DNA from: Stieleria varia | Lineage (GTDB): Bacteria; Planctomycetota; Planctomycetia; Pirellulales; Pirellulaceae | Assembly: GCF_038443385.1 (NCBI RefSeq) | Contig: NZ_CP151726.1 | Location: forward strand, 9,114,001-9,178,000 | DNA: 64,000 nucleotides | Direction of reading: 5' to 3' | Shown here: positions 47,006 to 56,436 of the stretch, in pieces | Layout of the letters: every line of letters starts with the position of its first letter | Numbering within the stretch: the stretch's first letter is position 1 | The notes under the pieces: generated by a model | Databases searched by the model: none | Seen by the model: the letters and a program-made list of their open reading frames with translations, nothing else | Told to the model about the DNA's origin: nothing | Made by a program: the position numbers and the translations under genes

Positions 47006-48043
47006 ATGATGTCGAAAGTAGTGCTAGCAATATGCTTCGTAGTCGTCAGTCTTAATAGCAGTTACGGCCACGATGGCCTTCGCGGGCGTGCAGATAAGCA
47101 CGCACCTGCCGCGTTGATAGGTGATCACCTTCATGATCCCGGAGAGTGGATGGTCGAGTATCGGTACATGAATATGTACATGGATGGCAATCGGGCCGGG
47201 ACTCAACGCCTTAACGACACCGACGCCGTTGCCTTTGGGGCGACCAGCAACCCCGTTACCAACCGAGGTGCGTCGCCGACCAACATGACCCACGAAATGC
47301 ACATGGTTCATCTGATGCGGGGAATGACTGAGGATGTGACTTTTTATGCGATGCTCATGCTGCCCTCGATCACGATGGACCACATTCGTGGACCGATGAA
47401 TCCGGCAGGTCCCGGCACTTCATTTACCACTCACAACAGTGGATTTGGCGATACAACCATCGGCGCACTACTTCGTCTGTATAGCGACGAAGACGACGAT
47501 CTACTCTTCAATCTGGGTGGCTCGGTTCCGACAGGAGACATTTTTCGAACCACTTCGATTCCGACAGGCGGCGCGGTCGAGCAACCTTTGCCGTACCCGA
47601 TGCGTCTGGGTTCAGGAACGTTCAACGCTCGCCCCGGAGTGACCTGGAAACGGTATTTTGAGTTTGGATCGTTCGGATCGCAACTTCAAACTGATCTGCC
47701 AATCGGCCGAAACTACCGAGACTATTCCGTTGGTGATGAGTTCCGTCTGAATTCTTGGTACAGCCATCTGGTCGGCCGAAATCTGTCGACCAGCATTCGT
47801 ATCGAGAACCTGTGGCGCACGAACTATGACGGTGCTGATCCCATGACGCCGGATGCCGTCATCAGCACGAACGTCGAGAGTTTCCGCGGCGGCTACACAC
47901 TCAACCTCGGACTGGGAGCTGCGGCACTGGTAAGCGGACACCTGCTGAACGTTGAGTTCATCCCGATGCTGCATCAAGACTTGGATGGAATTCAACTTGA
48001 AACCGACTGGTCGCTCGTGGCGAGCTGGTCGAGAAGTTTTTAG
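47006..48043 (+). CDS. Outer-membrane beta-barrel, MetA-pathway (phenol degradation) transporter-like
   Basis: The 345-residue protein has a signal peptide (VVLAICFVVVSLNSSYG) and alternating strands ending in an aromatic residue (LVASWSRSF), typical of outer-membrane barrels. The segment MTEDVTFYAMLMLPSITMDH and the His/Met-rich stretch MTHEMHMVHLMRGM resemble MetA-pathway-like proteins, often found in metal-resistance loci. It precedes the porin gene in the same direction. The cargo is unknown; the Met/His content hints at metal. Confidence 0.7.
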   Translation: MMSKVVLAICFVVVSLNSSYGHDGLRGRADKHAPAALIGDHLHDPGEWMVEYRYMNMYMDGNRAGTQRLNDTDAVAFGATSNPVTNRGASPTNMTHEMHMVHLMRGMTEDVTFYAMLMLPSITMDHIRGPMNPAGPGTSFTTHNSGFGDTTIGALLRLYSDEDDDLLFNLGGSVPTGDIFRTTSIPTGGAVEQPLPYPMRLGSGTFNARPGVTWKRYFEFGSFGSQLQTDLPIGRNYRDYSVGDEFRLNSWYSHLVGRNLSTSIRIENLWRTNYDGADPMTPDAVISTNVESFRGGYTLNLGLGAAALVSGHLLNVEFIPMLHQDLDGIQLETDWSLVASWSRSF

Positions 48044-48097
48044 CGGGTAGCTCCGACGAAGAACTCACCCCGAAAAAACAACGTGAACGGATTCACC

Positions 48098-49666
48098 ATG
48101 ATGTATTCGCGTCCTCGAGCCGCGTCGCTCAGGACGTTTGGGCTGCTGCTCACACTGAGATTGTCGCTATTCATGACGGCACCGATTGCCGCGGCTCAGT
48201 CGGCTGATGATCCGTCCGCAGTTAATCCAAACTTCGAAACAGTTGAGTCCGACACATCGATCGCAACCATCAAGCAGCTACAACAGCAGCTTGAAGAGCA
48301 ATCGCATTTGCTGTCTGACCTTCGCGAGCGTTTGGATGAATCCGAGCTGGCGTTTGGACTGATCTCGGATGTATCGGACGACTCGTGCACACCGGGGATG
48401 AGAGAACGAGTCGCCTTGGTGGCCGAGCTACCGGTGGAAGCAAGCTGTGACGTGGCAGCCTTGGGCGAGAAGTCACGCAAACTCAACTACTTTGTCGATT
48501 ACAACCGCGGCTGGCGGATTGAACCGTTTGATCGACAAGAGCATCCTTTCGACTTGCGGGCGAACGGCTGGATTCAGTTCCGACACCACGAATTCTCACG
48601 ACAGTCGGAATCATGGACCGACAACGCGGGCGTGACGAGGCCGATCCGGAACCGCAATGCGTTTGATATCGAACGTGCACGTTTGACGCTGAGTGGCCAT
48701 GCCATTGATCCGCGTCTCAGCTACTTTGTGCAGCTCGATGGCGACACGGATGGCGGGGACACGGTTGACTTTTTCGACTACTGGTGGGCATGGCAACTGA
48801 CCGATCAGTTCCAGATTCAAATGGGCAAACGAAAGGTTTCAGCTAGTCGCCAATGGTTGTTGGGCGCGCGGCTCACCCGCTTCATCGATCGTCCGATGGC
48901 CAATGATTTCTTCCGCCCCGATCGGACGGTCGGCATCTGGGGCATCGGGCAATTTGCAAAGCATGGCCACTACGAGCTGATGGTTGGCAATGGTTATCGC
49001 ACGGCGAATTTGCCGAACTCCGTGACCGACACCCGGTTCACCTTCGCGGCGACCAGCTACGTTGACCCCAACGGCGACTTCGGCGGTCAAATCGTCGACT
49101 TCGATGGCACCACTTCGCCCTTGTGGCGACTGGGACACTCGCTGGTGTATTCGCCACAAGCTGGGAACGAATCGGGGATCCCTCTCGATGAAGCCGATTT
49201 TCTGAGACTTTCCGACGGAACTCGACTGACTCAGACGGGGGCGCTCGCCGCTGGAACAACCGTGTCCGATTTCGACTTGTGGTTCTACGGTGTCGATATG
49301 TCCTGGAAGTATCGCGGCTGGAGTGCGACATCCGAAGTCTTCTTACGTTGGATTGACGATATCACGGCAGACGGCGTGTTGCCACAAACCAATCTTTTTC
49401 AACATGGCTTCTATGCTGAAGGCGGACGATTCATCATTCCCAAAACGCTCGATTTGAATTTGCGGTACTCGCAAGTTGCCGGTGATTTTGGCACAGCAAG
49501 CGAGATTGCTTCCGGTTTCAATTGGTACCCTCTGGCCAAATCGACGATCAAGTGTTCCTTTGACGCAACCTATTTGGATGGAAGCCCGCTGCAGAATACC
49601 ACCAGTGATATTCTTGTCGGCGACGACGGAGTCCTGTTCCGAAGTCAGTTTCAGGCCGAGTTCTAG
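48098..49666 (+). CDS. Phosphate-selective porin O/P-like outer-membrane protein
   Basis: From the ATG at 48098 the protein has 522 residues: a signal peptide (FGLLLTLRLSLFMTAPIAAAQ), a coiled coil of about 40 residues (IKQLQQQLEEQSHLLSDL) as in trimeric porins of this type, and a barrel with FQIQMGKRKVSASRQWL and LDLNLRYSQVAGDF. The family includes OprO/OprP, selective for (poly)phosphate. PhoD and Pst genes downstream support phosphate as cargo. It ends in F, as barrels do. Confidence 0.85.
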   Translation: MMYSRPRAASLRTFGLLLTLRLSLFMTAPIAAAQSADDPSAVNPNFETVESDTSIATIKQLQQQLEEQSHLLSDLRERLDESELAFGLISDVSDDSCTPGMRERVALVAELPVEASCDVAALGEKSRKLNYFVDYNRGWRIEPFDRQEHPFDLRANGWIQFRHHEFSRQSESWTDNAGVTRPIRNRNAFDIERARLTLSGHAIDPRLSYFVQLDGDTDGGDTVDFFDYWWAWQLTDQFQIQMGKRKVSASRQWLLGARLTRFIDRPMANDFFRPDRTVGIWGIGQFAKHGHYELMVGNGYRTANLPNSVTDTRFTFAATSYVDPNGDFGGQIVDFDGTTSPLWRLGHSLVYSPQAGNESGIPLDEADFLRLSDGTRLTQTGALAAGTTVSDFDLWFYGVDMSWKYRGWSATSEVFLRWIDDITADGVLPQTNLFQHGFYAEGGRFIIPKTLDLNLRYSQVAGDFGTASEIASGFNWYPLAKSTIKCSFDATYLDGSPLQNTTSDILVGDDGVLFRSQFQAEF

Positions 49667-49881
49667 GCGTAGACGGAACATTCACGCAGTCATTCTTAGT
49701 TCGACTGGTTCTGCTCAGTTGCATTGTCTTTCTGGGCGACGTCGGCATGCGGCGACTTGTGTTGAGCCTCTCGCGTCGAACGATTGCTGGCGGCTAAGCT
49801 ACAAACCCGAAAAGAGAATAAGGCCGCTCTGAATTGATGCAGGGAATCGATTGCAGTGAAGTTTTTGATCGAGTTGTCGTC

Positions 49882-50889
49882 TTATCGTTTGTTGAGCGGC
49901 ACGTCGCGAAAATGCACGTGGCAAGCTTTGCAGTTGTCGGCGATGATTTTGGCTTGAGCGGGAATCTCGGCGGGTACCTCAGCGGGCAGCGTTTGGCCGT
50001 TGCGACTTGCTTGCCACTGGGAAAGCAGCGTCTCTAATTTCCGGGCCGCGGACTCTGACTCACGCAGCATCCGCTTGAATTCTTCGGGCTCTGCGTTCAC
50101 TTCTGGCGTCCGCAAGAGTTCGGTGTAGTGCTCGCGCAACAACAACGCCTCGTGGACAGGATCGAGGTCAGGATGCTTTTTGGGGGTCTGCCAGTTCGAT
50201 CCCGCGATCAACTGGATGTGCTCGTAAGTGTGCCCCAGCCCCACCATCGCCTCTGCCATCGGGGGCACCTCAGCGACTTCGGGGAGTTCGGGCGAGAAAC
50301 TGCTGAGCTCTGCTGTTGGGAGCGGACGCGACTGGCGAGCCGACTGGTACAGACCGACGTAATTCTTGTTCGTGCCAGCGAGTTCAAGGATCTCGATTGC
50401 TTTTTCTGGCTTGACGAGTCCCGCCGCGACGCAGGCAACGCTGGCCGCCGCCGGACTTCGATGCTTGCCGTGATGACAGTGGATGTAGACGGGGCCATCC
50501 AAAGTTTGAACTGCTTTGGCAAGTTCCCAGACACGCGATTCCGGCACACCGTCGTAGCCGTGTGGTAGATGGACATAACGAAGACCGTACTTTTTCGCCG
50601 CCTCCAGATCGGGTTTCATTCCATCGACACTGATGATCGTCTTGATGCCCAACTCGGCCAACTCCTTGAACGCGGCATCGCCTTCGGGAAGTCCACCTGA
50701 AATGACAGTGGCGTGCACTTGCACCGGATTGGGGAGATGTGACGCCTCCAATCGGCGAGGCAAGTTGTCGCTGTCCTGAGCCGTCACTTGAGAGTCACAT
50801 AATCCAACCAGAACAATCAACACCACGACAAGCCAGCGGATGATTGGGCCGCAAAGATGAATTGTCGATTTGAGCTCATTCGCTTGCAT
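49882..50889 (-). CDS. Exported tyrosine/dual-specificity phosphatase-like protein with a C-terminal heme motif
   Basis: The 335-residue protein has a signal peptide (WLVVVLIVLVGLCDSQVTA). The phosphatase domain (about 55-190) carries the loop HCHHGKHRS with Cys138 and Arg144 in C-x5-R spacing, preceded by IKTIISVDG as in tyrosine-phosphatase-like proteins. The C-terminal half has a helical region with a CKACH motif (Cys320, Cys323, His324), a c-type heme site as in cytochrome c'-like helical proteins. It lies 40 bases after phoD on the same strand. A periplasmic phosphatase joined to a heme module is unusual; the heme call rests on the motif and export. Confidence 0.78.
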   Translation of the reverse strand: MQANELKSTIHLCGPIIRWLVVVLIVLVGLCDSQVTAQDSDNLPRRLEASHLPNPVQVHATVISGGLPEGDAAFKELAELGIKTIISVDGMKPDLEAAKKYGLRYVHLPHGYDGVPESRVWELAKAVQTLDGPVYIHCHHGKHRSPAAASVACVAAGLVKPEKAIEILELAGTNKNYVGLYQSARQSRPLPTAELSSFSPELPEVAEVPPMAEAMVGLGHTYEHIQLIAGSNWQTPKKHPDLDPVHEALLLREHYTELLRTPEVNAEPEEFKRMLRESESAARKLETLLSQWQASRNGQTLPAEVPAEIPAQAKIIADNCKACHVHFRDVPLNKR

Positions 50890-50929
50890 GGTGATTCTTT
50901 ATTGCTGGCAGTTGTACGCTGAACTTACG

Positions 50930-52510
50930 TTAGGCCTCGTTGATCAGCGGTTGCCCCGATTCTACCACGAAGGCGGCTCGTGAGGTGATTTTTCCGCCAG
51001 GCTGGGTGACTTGGTCGACGACACGATAGTCGGCGCGCCACTGGTTCGGTGTCACGTCGCAGAGGATGTATCCACGTTGCAAGTTGTGAAACTTGACACA
51101 GGGATTAGCGCTGAGTAACTGATCGATGTTCTTGGGTTGATCGACGCCGTTGCCGCCGCTGCTGAGCGAAGTCGCCACGAACTCGGTCGCCACGGGCTGT
51201 TCGTCCGGCTTGAGGTCATCGACACGAAGTTCATTGGCCCAGTTGCTGTGGATGTCGCCGGTTAGCACCACCGGATTACTGATCTTGCGGTCTCTCATGA
51301 ATCGCATCAGTTCCATGCGTTCGAAAGCGTAACCGGGCCATTGATCCATCGAGTATTCAGGATGCTCTACATCAGCCACACGATTGACCAACCCCATCAT
51401 GACCTGCTGTGCCAGAACATTCCAATGCGCGTTGGAACGCAGGAGATTTCGATACAACCAACCCCGTTGCTCACGTCCGAGCATGGTTTGCGTTTGGGCC
51501 ATCGCCTCTTCATTCAGCGGAGACCGCCGGTCGAGATTGGGCTGATCGCTGCGATATTGACGGGTGTCCAGGACTTGAAAATCCACCAAACGACCAAACT
51601 TTGACTCTCGGTACAAACGCATGTCATGGCCGCGCGGCATGCAAGACGCTCGAATGGGCATCATCTCGTAATAGGCTTGGTAGGCGTTGGCCCGCCTTGC
51701 CAAGAAGGCGACCGGATCGACTTCTGCTTCTTCCGAAATTTCGCCGGCGCAGTTATTGTCGAATTCATGGTCGTCCCACGTCACGATCCATGGAGCGACC
51801 GCGTGCATGCGGCTGAGCAGCGGATCAAGTCGATACTGTGCGTGACGAATCCGATAGTCATCCAGCGACTGAATCTCACTTCCCTGATGCGTCCGCACTT
51901 TCCCGTTGCGGCCGGCCTCGTATTCGTAAATGTAGTCGCCCAGATGGAACACGAGATCGACGTTGTCTTCGACCATCTGTGCGTATGCCGTGAACAACCC
52001 CTGTTCGTAGTTCTGGCAAGAAGTCACGGCAAAACGAACTTTGTCAGACACCACATCCGCTGCGGGCATCGTCCGCGTGCGTCCAACCGGACTAATCGCG
52101 TCAGCGACAAGAAAGCGATAGAAGTACCAACGATCAGGTTGCAAACCGTCCACTTCGACATGTACCGAGTGCGCCAGTTGCGGAGTCGCCGTGTGAGTAC
52201 CGCTGGCGACGATTTTGGAAAATGATTCATCGTCGGCGACTTGCCATTGCACATCAATGAACCGAGGGGGCATGCCACCGCCGGGCTGTAGCGGTGCCGT
52301 TGCCAACCGAGTCCATAGCACCACGCTCTGATCGTCAGGATCACCCGACGCGACACCTAAAGTGAACGGGTCGTTTGTGGGGGTATACGATTCGCCGGCG
52401 CTCGCTCCCGAAACTGAAATCGCATAGACCGAGAGCCCGGACGCGAAACTCATGAAGCGCCGGCGGGTCAAATTGCCGTCGATGATACGCTGCTGTTGTT
52501 GAAATTTCAT
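50930..52510 (-). CDS. phoD: Alkaline phosphatase PhoD
   Basis: From the ATG at 52510 the protein has 526 residues and a twin-arginine signal (LTRRRFMSFASGLSVYAISVSG). The PhoD body shows the N-terminal domain (DPFTLGVASGDPDDQSVVLWTRL), then the metallo-phosphatase domain with LGDYIYEYEAGR, VTWDDHEFDNN and VVLTGDIHSNW, which supply metal ligands. It releases phosphate from esters outside the cytoplasm. Another ATG at 52537 is in frame. It follows pstB by 116 bases on the same strand, giving a phosphate-acquisition unit. Confidence 0.93.
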   Translation of the reverse strand: MKFQQQQRIIDGNLTRRRFMSFASGLSVYAISVSGASAGESYTPTNDPFTLGVASGDPDDQSVVLWTRLATAPLQPGGGMPPRFIDVQWQVADDESFSKIVASGTHTATPQLAHSVHVEVDGLQPDRWYFYRFLVADAISPVGRTRTMPAADVVSDKVRFAVTSCQNYEQGLFTAYAQMVEDNVDLVFHLGDYIYEYEAGRNGKVRTHQGSEIQSLDDYRIRHAQYRLDPLLSRMHAVAPWIVTWDDHEFDNNCAGEISEEAEVDPVAFLARRANAYQAYYEMMPIRASCMPRGHDMRLYRESKFGRLVDFQVLDTRQYRSDQPNLDRRSPLNEEAMAQTQTMLGREQRGWLYRNLLRSNAHWNVLAQQVMMGLVNRVADVEHPEYSMDQWPGYAFERMELMRFMRDRKISNPVVLTGDIHSNWANELRVDDLKPDEQPVATEFVATSLSSGGNGVDQPKNIDQLLSANPCVKFHNLQRGYILCDVTPNQWRADYRVVDQVTQPGGKITSRAAFVVESGQPLINEA

Positions 52511-52626
52511 GGTTGATTGACTCTGCAAAAACGACATGACAGGGTGTTGCTGCTGTCCCACTCGATTGCCCGAGAGTGATTGTAGCGTTTCCTCAGCGGC
52601 ACAAAAACGGACCGGAAACCCCCAGG

Positions 52627-53385
52627 TCACCCCCTGCGTCCGGATAGGTACGATGCGACGATCGGGTTCGTTGATTCCTTAAAGACCGCCTCCGTTTCGC
52701 CTTGCTCCACGATTCGACCGACGCCATCCTGAGTCCAGAAGACTGCGACCTGGTCGGACAGCCGGCGCGCTTGAGCCAGGTTGTGGGTGACGATCAGAAT
52801 GGTGTACTGTCCTCGCATCGAGCTGATCAATTGCTCAACACGCTCAGCCGACAAGGGGTCGAGCGAACTACACGGCTCGTCCATCAGCAGGACTTGCGGT
52901 TTGAGTGCGATAGCGCGGGCAATGCAAAGCCGCTGCTGCTGGCCACCGGATAGCTCTAGTGCCGACTGATCCAGCCGAGTGCTCACCTCGTCCCATAAAC
53001 CGACGTCCCGAAGTACGGATTCACAAATCTGCTTCAATTGCCCTCGATCGCGAATCCCATGCTCACGAAGCGGCAGTTCCAGGTTGCGGCGAATGGACAT
53101 TGCAAAGGGATTCGGCTTCTGAAAAATCATGCCGATATGACGACGTAGTTCGACAGACGATGGAAAGACTGTTCCAATGTCTTGCCCATCAAACTGAATC
53201 CGACCGCTCACGCTGGCGCCTGAGATGATCTCGGTCAAGCGATTGAGTGCAGCGAGGAAACTGCTCTTGCCGCATCCCGATGGCCCTACCAGCCCCAGGA
53301 TCGAACCCGGCCTTGCTGTGATTGTCACGTTACGAAGCACCATCTTGCCGTTATACGAGACGGAAAGGTTTTCAGTGGTGATCAA
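52627..53385 (-). CDS. pstB: Phosphate ABC transporter ATP-binding protein PstB
   Basis: The 252-residue ATPase has Walker A GPSGCGKSSFL, the signature LSGGQQQRLCIARAI and Walker B VLLMDEPCSSLD. The PstB-type segment GMIFQKPNPFAMSI supports phosphate over other imports. The start is a TTG at 53385 with AGGAGGT five bases upstream, and the TTGA overlaps the pstA stop; longer frames lack this. It powers uptake with PstA and PstC. Confidence 0.93.
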   Translation of the reverse strand: MITTENLSVSYNGKMVLRNVTITARPGSILGLVGPSGCGKSSFLAALNRLTEIISGASVSGRIQFDGQDIGTVFPSSVELRRHIGMIFQKPNPFAMSIRRNLELPLREHGIRDRGQLKQICESVLRDVGLWDEVSTRLDQSALELSGGQQQRLCIARAIALKPQVLLMDEPCSSLDPLSAERVEQLISSMRGQYTILIVTHNLAQARRLSDQVAVFWTQDGVGRIVEQGETEAVFKESTNPIVASYLSGRRG

Positions 53386-54278
53386 AGCGAACCTCCTGCG
53401 ACGCCCCGATTCTGCAATCCGGCAAATCGAAGCAACAACGCCGTAACCGCATTGATCAAAAGCAACATGACGACAAGCACACACGCCGTCGCGTAGGCTC
53501 TCGAACCACCTCCAGGCACGTTCATGGCAAGGTCGTAAATATGAACGCTCAACGAACGTCCGGAATCAAAGAGCGATCCGGGGGTGCGTGCGACATAGCC
53601 CGAAGTGAAAATGAGCGCTGCCGTTTCGGCTAATGCGCGTCCAATACTCAGAACGACGCCGGCCGCCAACGCCGGCATTGCCACAGGTAGAACAACCCGA
53701 AACAGAATACTGGTGCGCTTCATGCCCAGAGCGGCAGCCGCGTAGCGATACTCGGCGGGCACGGCGCGGATTGCCTGTTCCGTCGTCCGGATCAAAATCG
53801 GCAACACCATGCATGCCAGCGTCAGTCCGCCAGAGAGTATCGAATAGCCCATTCCCAGCGTGATCGCAAAAAACGCGTTTCCAAAGAGCCCAAATACGAT
53901 GGAGGGAACTCCAGCCAACACGTCCAGCGAACGACGCACATTGCGCGCGAACCAAGTTTCCTGACCTACTCGCTCGGTCAACGCAATTGCGGTACCAAAG
54001 GAAAGCGGGAGCGACACGACCAGACAAACCAACAGGATCAGCCCGGTGGAAACAATGATCGGTCCGATTCCGCCTGCTCGACCCGCGTTCTGGACGTCGT
54101 TGGTCAGGAATTCAAGATTGATTTCCGCGAACCCACGAACGGCGATATCGACGAGGATCCAGATCAGAACCCCAATCACCGATGCAGCAGCGATCCAAAC
54201 CGCAACCGTGACGCAAACTTCACGCTTGACGTGCTGACGTCCGAACGATCTGGGGGACGCTGCGGGATTGTCGTTCAC
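53382..54278 (-). CDS. pstA: Phosphate ABC transporter permease PstA
   Basis: The 298-residue permease starts at a GTG at 54278 (peptide VNDNPAASPRSF) whose GTGA overlaps the pstC stop; GAGGGGA lies upstream. The frame is open further back within pstC but reads as non-coding there. It has six membrane helices and the PstA signature (ALTERVGQETWFARNVRRSLDVLAGVPSIVFGLFG-like) with the ABC-contact EAA loop (RYAAAALGMKRTSILFRVVLP). It forms the channel with PstC. Confidence 0.92.
   Translation of the reverse strand: MNDNPAASPRSFGRQHVKREVCVTVAVWIAAASVIGVLIWILVDIAVRGFAEINLEFLTNDVQNAGRAGGIGPIIVSTGLILLVCLVVSLPLSFGTAIALTERVGQETWFARNVRRSLDVLAGVPSIVFGLFGNAFFAITLGMGYSILSGGLTLACMVLPILIRTTEQAIRAVPAEYRYAAAALGMKRTSILFRVVLPVAMPALAAGVVLSIGRALAETAALIFTSGYVARTPGSLFDSGRSLSVHIYDLAMNVPGGGSRAYATACVLVVMLLLINAVTALLLRFAGLQNRGVAGGSL
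53391..53397 (-). promoter_or_regulatory. Strong ribosome binding site for pstB
   Basis: AGGAGGT on the minus strand, inside the end of pstA, lies five bases before the TTG at 53385 and fixes that start. Confidence 0.75.
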
Positions 54279-55114
54279 GCTTGGTTCCCCTCTCGACGCG
54301 AAACAAACAGAACGATCATGCTGACAAGGAGCATCAACATCAAGCCACTGACGAACAGCACCGACCGATGACCCGCAGATGCATAACCCAACTCCAAGGC
54401 GATATTGGCGTTGAGCGTTCGGCCTGGCGAAAGCAGAGACGATGGCATTTCCACGATGTTGCCCGCAAGCATGAGCACAGCCATCGTTTCGCCCAAGGCT
54501 CGCGTGAGTGCTAAAATGATCCCGCTGCAAATCCCTCGTCGAGCGCCAGGCAAGACGATCCACCCAACGATGGCAGATCGCCCCATCCCCAACGCCGCTG
54601 CGCCCTGGATCCATTCTTCTGGCAAAGCAGCGATTGCTGTGTCCGACAAGAGTGCAACCGTTGGCAAAACCATCAGTCCGAGAACGACTGTGGCCGTGAA
54701 CAAGTTTTGTCCGCTTCCACCGAAAGTGGCAATGATCGGCGCTAGCACGACCAATCCCCAAAGGCCGAAGACAACCGAAGGGATTCCTGCCAACAGCTCA
54801 ATGAGTCTGCGATGCATGCCTGCAAGAGGGCGCGGCGCGTAGTAATTCACGAACACCGCCGATGCGATACCCAGCGGCGCAGCGATCGCAACTGCGCCCA
54901 CGCTGGTCACCAGCGTTGCCACGATCATGGGTGTCAGATTGAACTGGTCCGAAAGCGGATGCCAACTCGCATCGGTAAAGAACCGAGAGAATCCCAGTTG
55001 CCGGAGTGCAGGAGTCGACTCTCGCAGCAAAAAAACAATGATGAGCAGGACGATCGCAGCTGAAATAGCCGCCAGCGCGCGAGTGACAATCGTCAGCGAT
55101 CGATCACTTCGCAA
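54275..55114 (-). CDS. pstC: Phosphate ABC transporter permease PstC
   Basis: A permease of about 279 residues with six helices: ALAAISAAIVLLIIVFLL first, then ELLAGIPSVVFGLWGL and the EAA loop (IQGAAALGMGRSAIVGWIVLPGAR). The TTG at 55114 gives an 11-base overlap with pstS; an ATG at 55165 would overlap pstS by 62 bases and add residues without family character. The choice of TTG is an inference. Confidence 0.9.
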   Translation of the reverse strand: MRSDRSLTIVTRALAAISAAIVLLIIVFLLRESTPALRQLGFSRFFTDASWHPLSDQFNLTPMIVATLVTSVGAVAIAAPLGIASAVFVNYYAPRPLAGMHRRLIELLAGIPSVVFGLWGLVVLAPIIATFGGSGQNLFTATVVLGLMVLPTVALLSDTAIAALPEEWIQGAAALGMGRSAIVGWIVLPGARRGICSGIILALTRALGETMAVLMLAGNIVEMPSSLLSPGRTLNANIALELGYASAGHRSVLFVSGLMLMLLVSMIVLFVSRREGNQA

Positions 55115-55964
55115 TGTCAGACTCGCTCGTGACTGGCACAAAATACTGGGACTTGACCAGATCATGCACCTCGGCCGATTGGCAGAATTGAATAAACCTG
55201 CTGGCCAACTCGGTGGGCGAACCGGATGTGACTAAATTTAGCGGCCGGCTCATCGGAAAGACGCCACTAGCTACGTTTGCGGTATTCGCCGCCACGCCAT
55301 TAAGCGGCAATAGGCGGATCGGCACACCCGATTCGATATCCGCTTCGGCGGTACCAATGGAAACATAGCCGATGGCACCCTTGGTCCCGGCGACGGTTTT
55401 GACGGCATGCTCGTTCTCACCAACAATCACATCGCCCTTCACGCTTGGATTGTCGATTTCATAATGCTTCAGAAAAACTTCAAGCGTTGCGCGTCCTTCC
55501 GCTTTGTGAACAACAGAGATCTCTTTGTCATCCCCGCCGACCTCTTTCCAGTTGTTGATTTTGTCGGTGTAGATCGCAATGACTTGCTCCTGCGACAGTT
55601 CATCAACTGAATTGGACGCATGAACAATCAGCCCCACGCCATCGGCGGCGATTCTGTGGGCGGTGAGATCCGTCTCATCGGATGCGAGAGGTCGACTGGC
55701 CATGCCGATATCCGCAACACCGAGCCGCACATCCGCGATACCCTTTCCGCTACCGCCGGTCTGAACATCGACACGGACTTGCGGGTGCTGCTGTTCGAAC
55801 CGTTTTGCTATTTCAGTAGCAAGCGGAGCAACCGTGCTCGAACCCGTCAGGACAAGTTGTCCCGAGAGTTCGATGGGATTTCTTTTCGTCGACGAAACTG
55901 GCGTGCAACCCGCGAACGCCATGAATGGCAGCAAAAGAGAAAGAGCTAGAAGGTGCGATTTCAT
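55104..55964 (-). CDS. pstS: Phosphate-binding lipoprotein PstS
   Basis: From the ATG at 55964 the 286-residue protein has a lipoprotein signal (ALSLLLPFMAFAGC, lipobox Cys) and the PstS fold: LTGSSTVAPLATEIAKRFE, VQTGGSGKGIADVRLGVADIGMASR-like, both holding phosphate ligands. It should sit in the periplasm, anchored by lipid, and hand phosphate to PstCA. It lies 106 bases after the ArsR gene on the same strand, so a shared transcript is possible. No complete Pho box was seen upstream. Confidence 0.94.
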   Translation of the reverse strand: MKSHLLALSLLLPFMAFAGCTPVSSTKRNPIELSGQLVLTGSSTVAPLATEIAKRFEQQHPQVRVDVQTGGSGKGIADVRLGVADIGMASRPLASDETDLTAHRIAADGVGLIVHASNSVDELSQEQVIAIYTDKINNWKEVGGDDKEISVVHKAEGRATLEVFLKHYEIDNPSVKGDVIVGENEHAVKTVAGTKGAIGYVSIGTAEADIESGVPIRLLPLNGVAANTANVASGVFPMSRPLNLVTSGSPTELASRFIQFCQSAEVHDLVKSQYFVPVTSESDIAK

Positions 55965-56070
55965 AGCGTGGAGGCCTGTCGAGTCTGTATCAAAGTGCGT
56001 TCTCGGGTGGGATGCGTACAAGCGATCTCATTCGGCTTCGTCTCAGCCGGGTATTGCTCGAGCGAGAGCA

Positions 56071-56394
56071 TCAAGAAAAAGAAATCTTGCAGCAACCAAG
56101 ATCAATGGAACGGCCTTTACGACGAGCCAGCAACTCCGGCGCAAGCGCATACACCGCGAAACGCCCGTTCCTGGTTCGCGTCACCAGATTCGCCTCACGC
56201 AATGCTTTCAGGTGATGGGATAGCAGCGTTGATTCCACGCCTAGCGTCTCATTGATCTCCGTCACCGTGGACGGGCCATCAAGCAGTCGCTGCACGACTG
56301 CCAAGCGAGTATCATCCGCCAGCACCTTAAGAATACTCGCGCAACTTGAATCCTCACCGGAATCATGACCAAGCACATTGAGCGGAAGCTTCAT
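56071..56394 (-). CDS. ArsR/SmtB family transcriptional regulator
   Basis: With the ATG at 56394 (AGGGG seven bases upstream) the protein has 107 residues. The winged helix reads ILKVLADDTRLAVVQRLLDG, then VTEINETLGVESTLLSHHLKALREANLV. Two cysteines near the end (LGCCKISFS) may bind arsenite or another thiophilic ligand. A longer frame from a TTG at 56436 would run through the operator, so is unlikely. It heads the pst genes; repression of pstSCAB by an ArsR-type factor would link phosphate uptake with arsenic or metal sensing, which is an inference. Confidence 0.9.
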   Translation of the reverse strand: MKLPLNVLGHDSGEDSSCASILKVLADDTRLAVVQRLLDGPSTVTEINETLGVESTLLSHHLKALREANLVTRTRNGRFAVYALAPELLARRKGRSIDLGCCKISFS

Positions 56395-56414
56395 CGATCT
56401 ACCCCTGAACAGCA

Positions 56415-56436
56415 ATTCAATTGAATCACCATTCAA
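56415..56436. promoter_or_regulatory. ArsR-type operator with three half-sites
   Basis: ATTCAATTGAAT (56415-56426) is a perfect palindrome, and TTGAAT-CACC-ATTCAA (56421-56436) is a perfect inverted repeat sharing its half-site. ArsR operators have this spaced ATTCAA form. It begins 21 bases before the ArsR ATG, suited to self-repression. Confidence 0.75.

Noticed and set aside
52525..52560. Pho box before phoD
   Set aside because: Only one CTGTCAT half-site is seen; no second copy at 11-base spacing.
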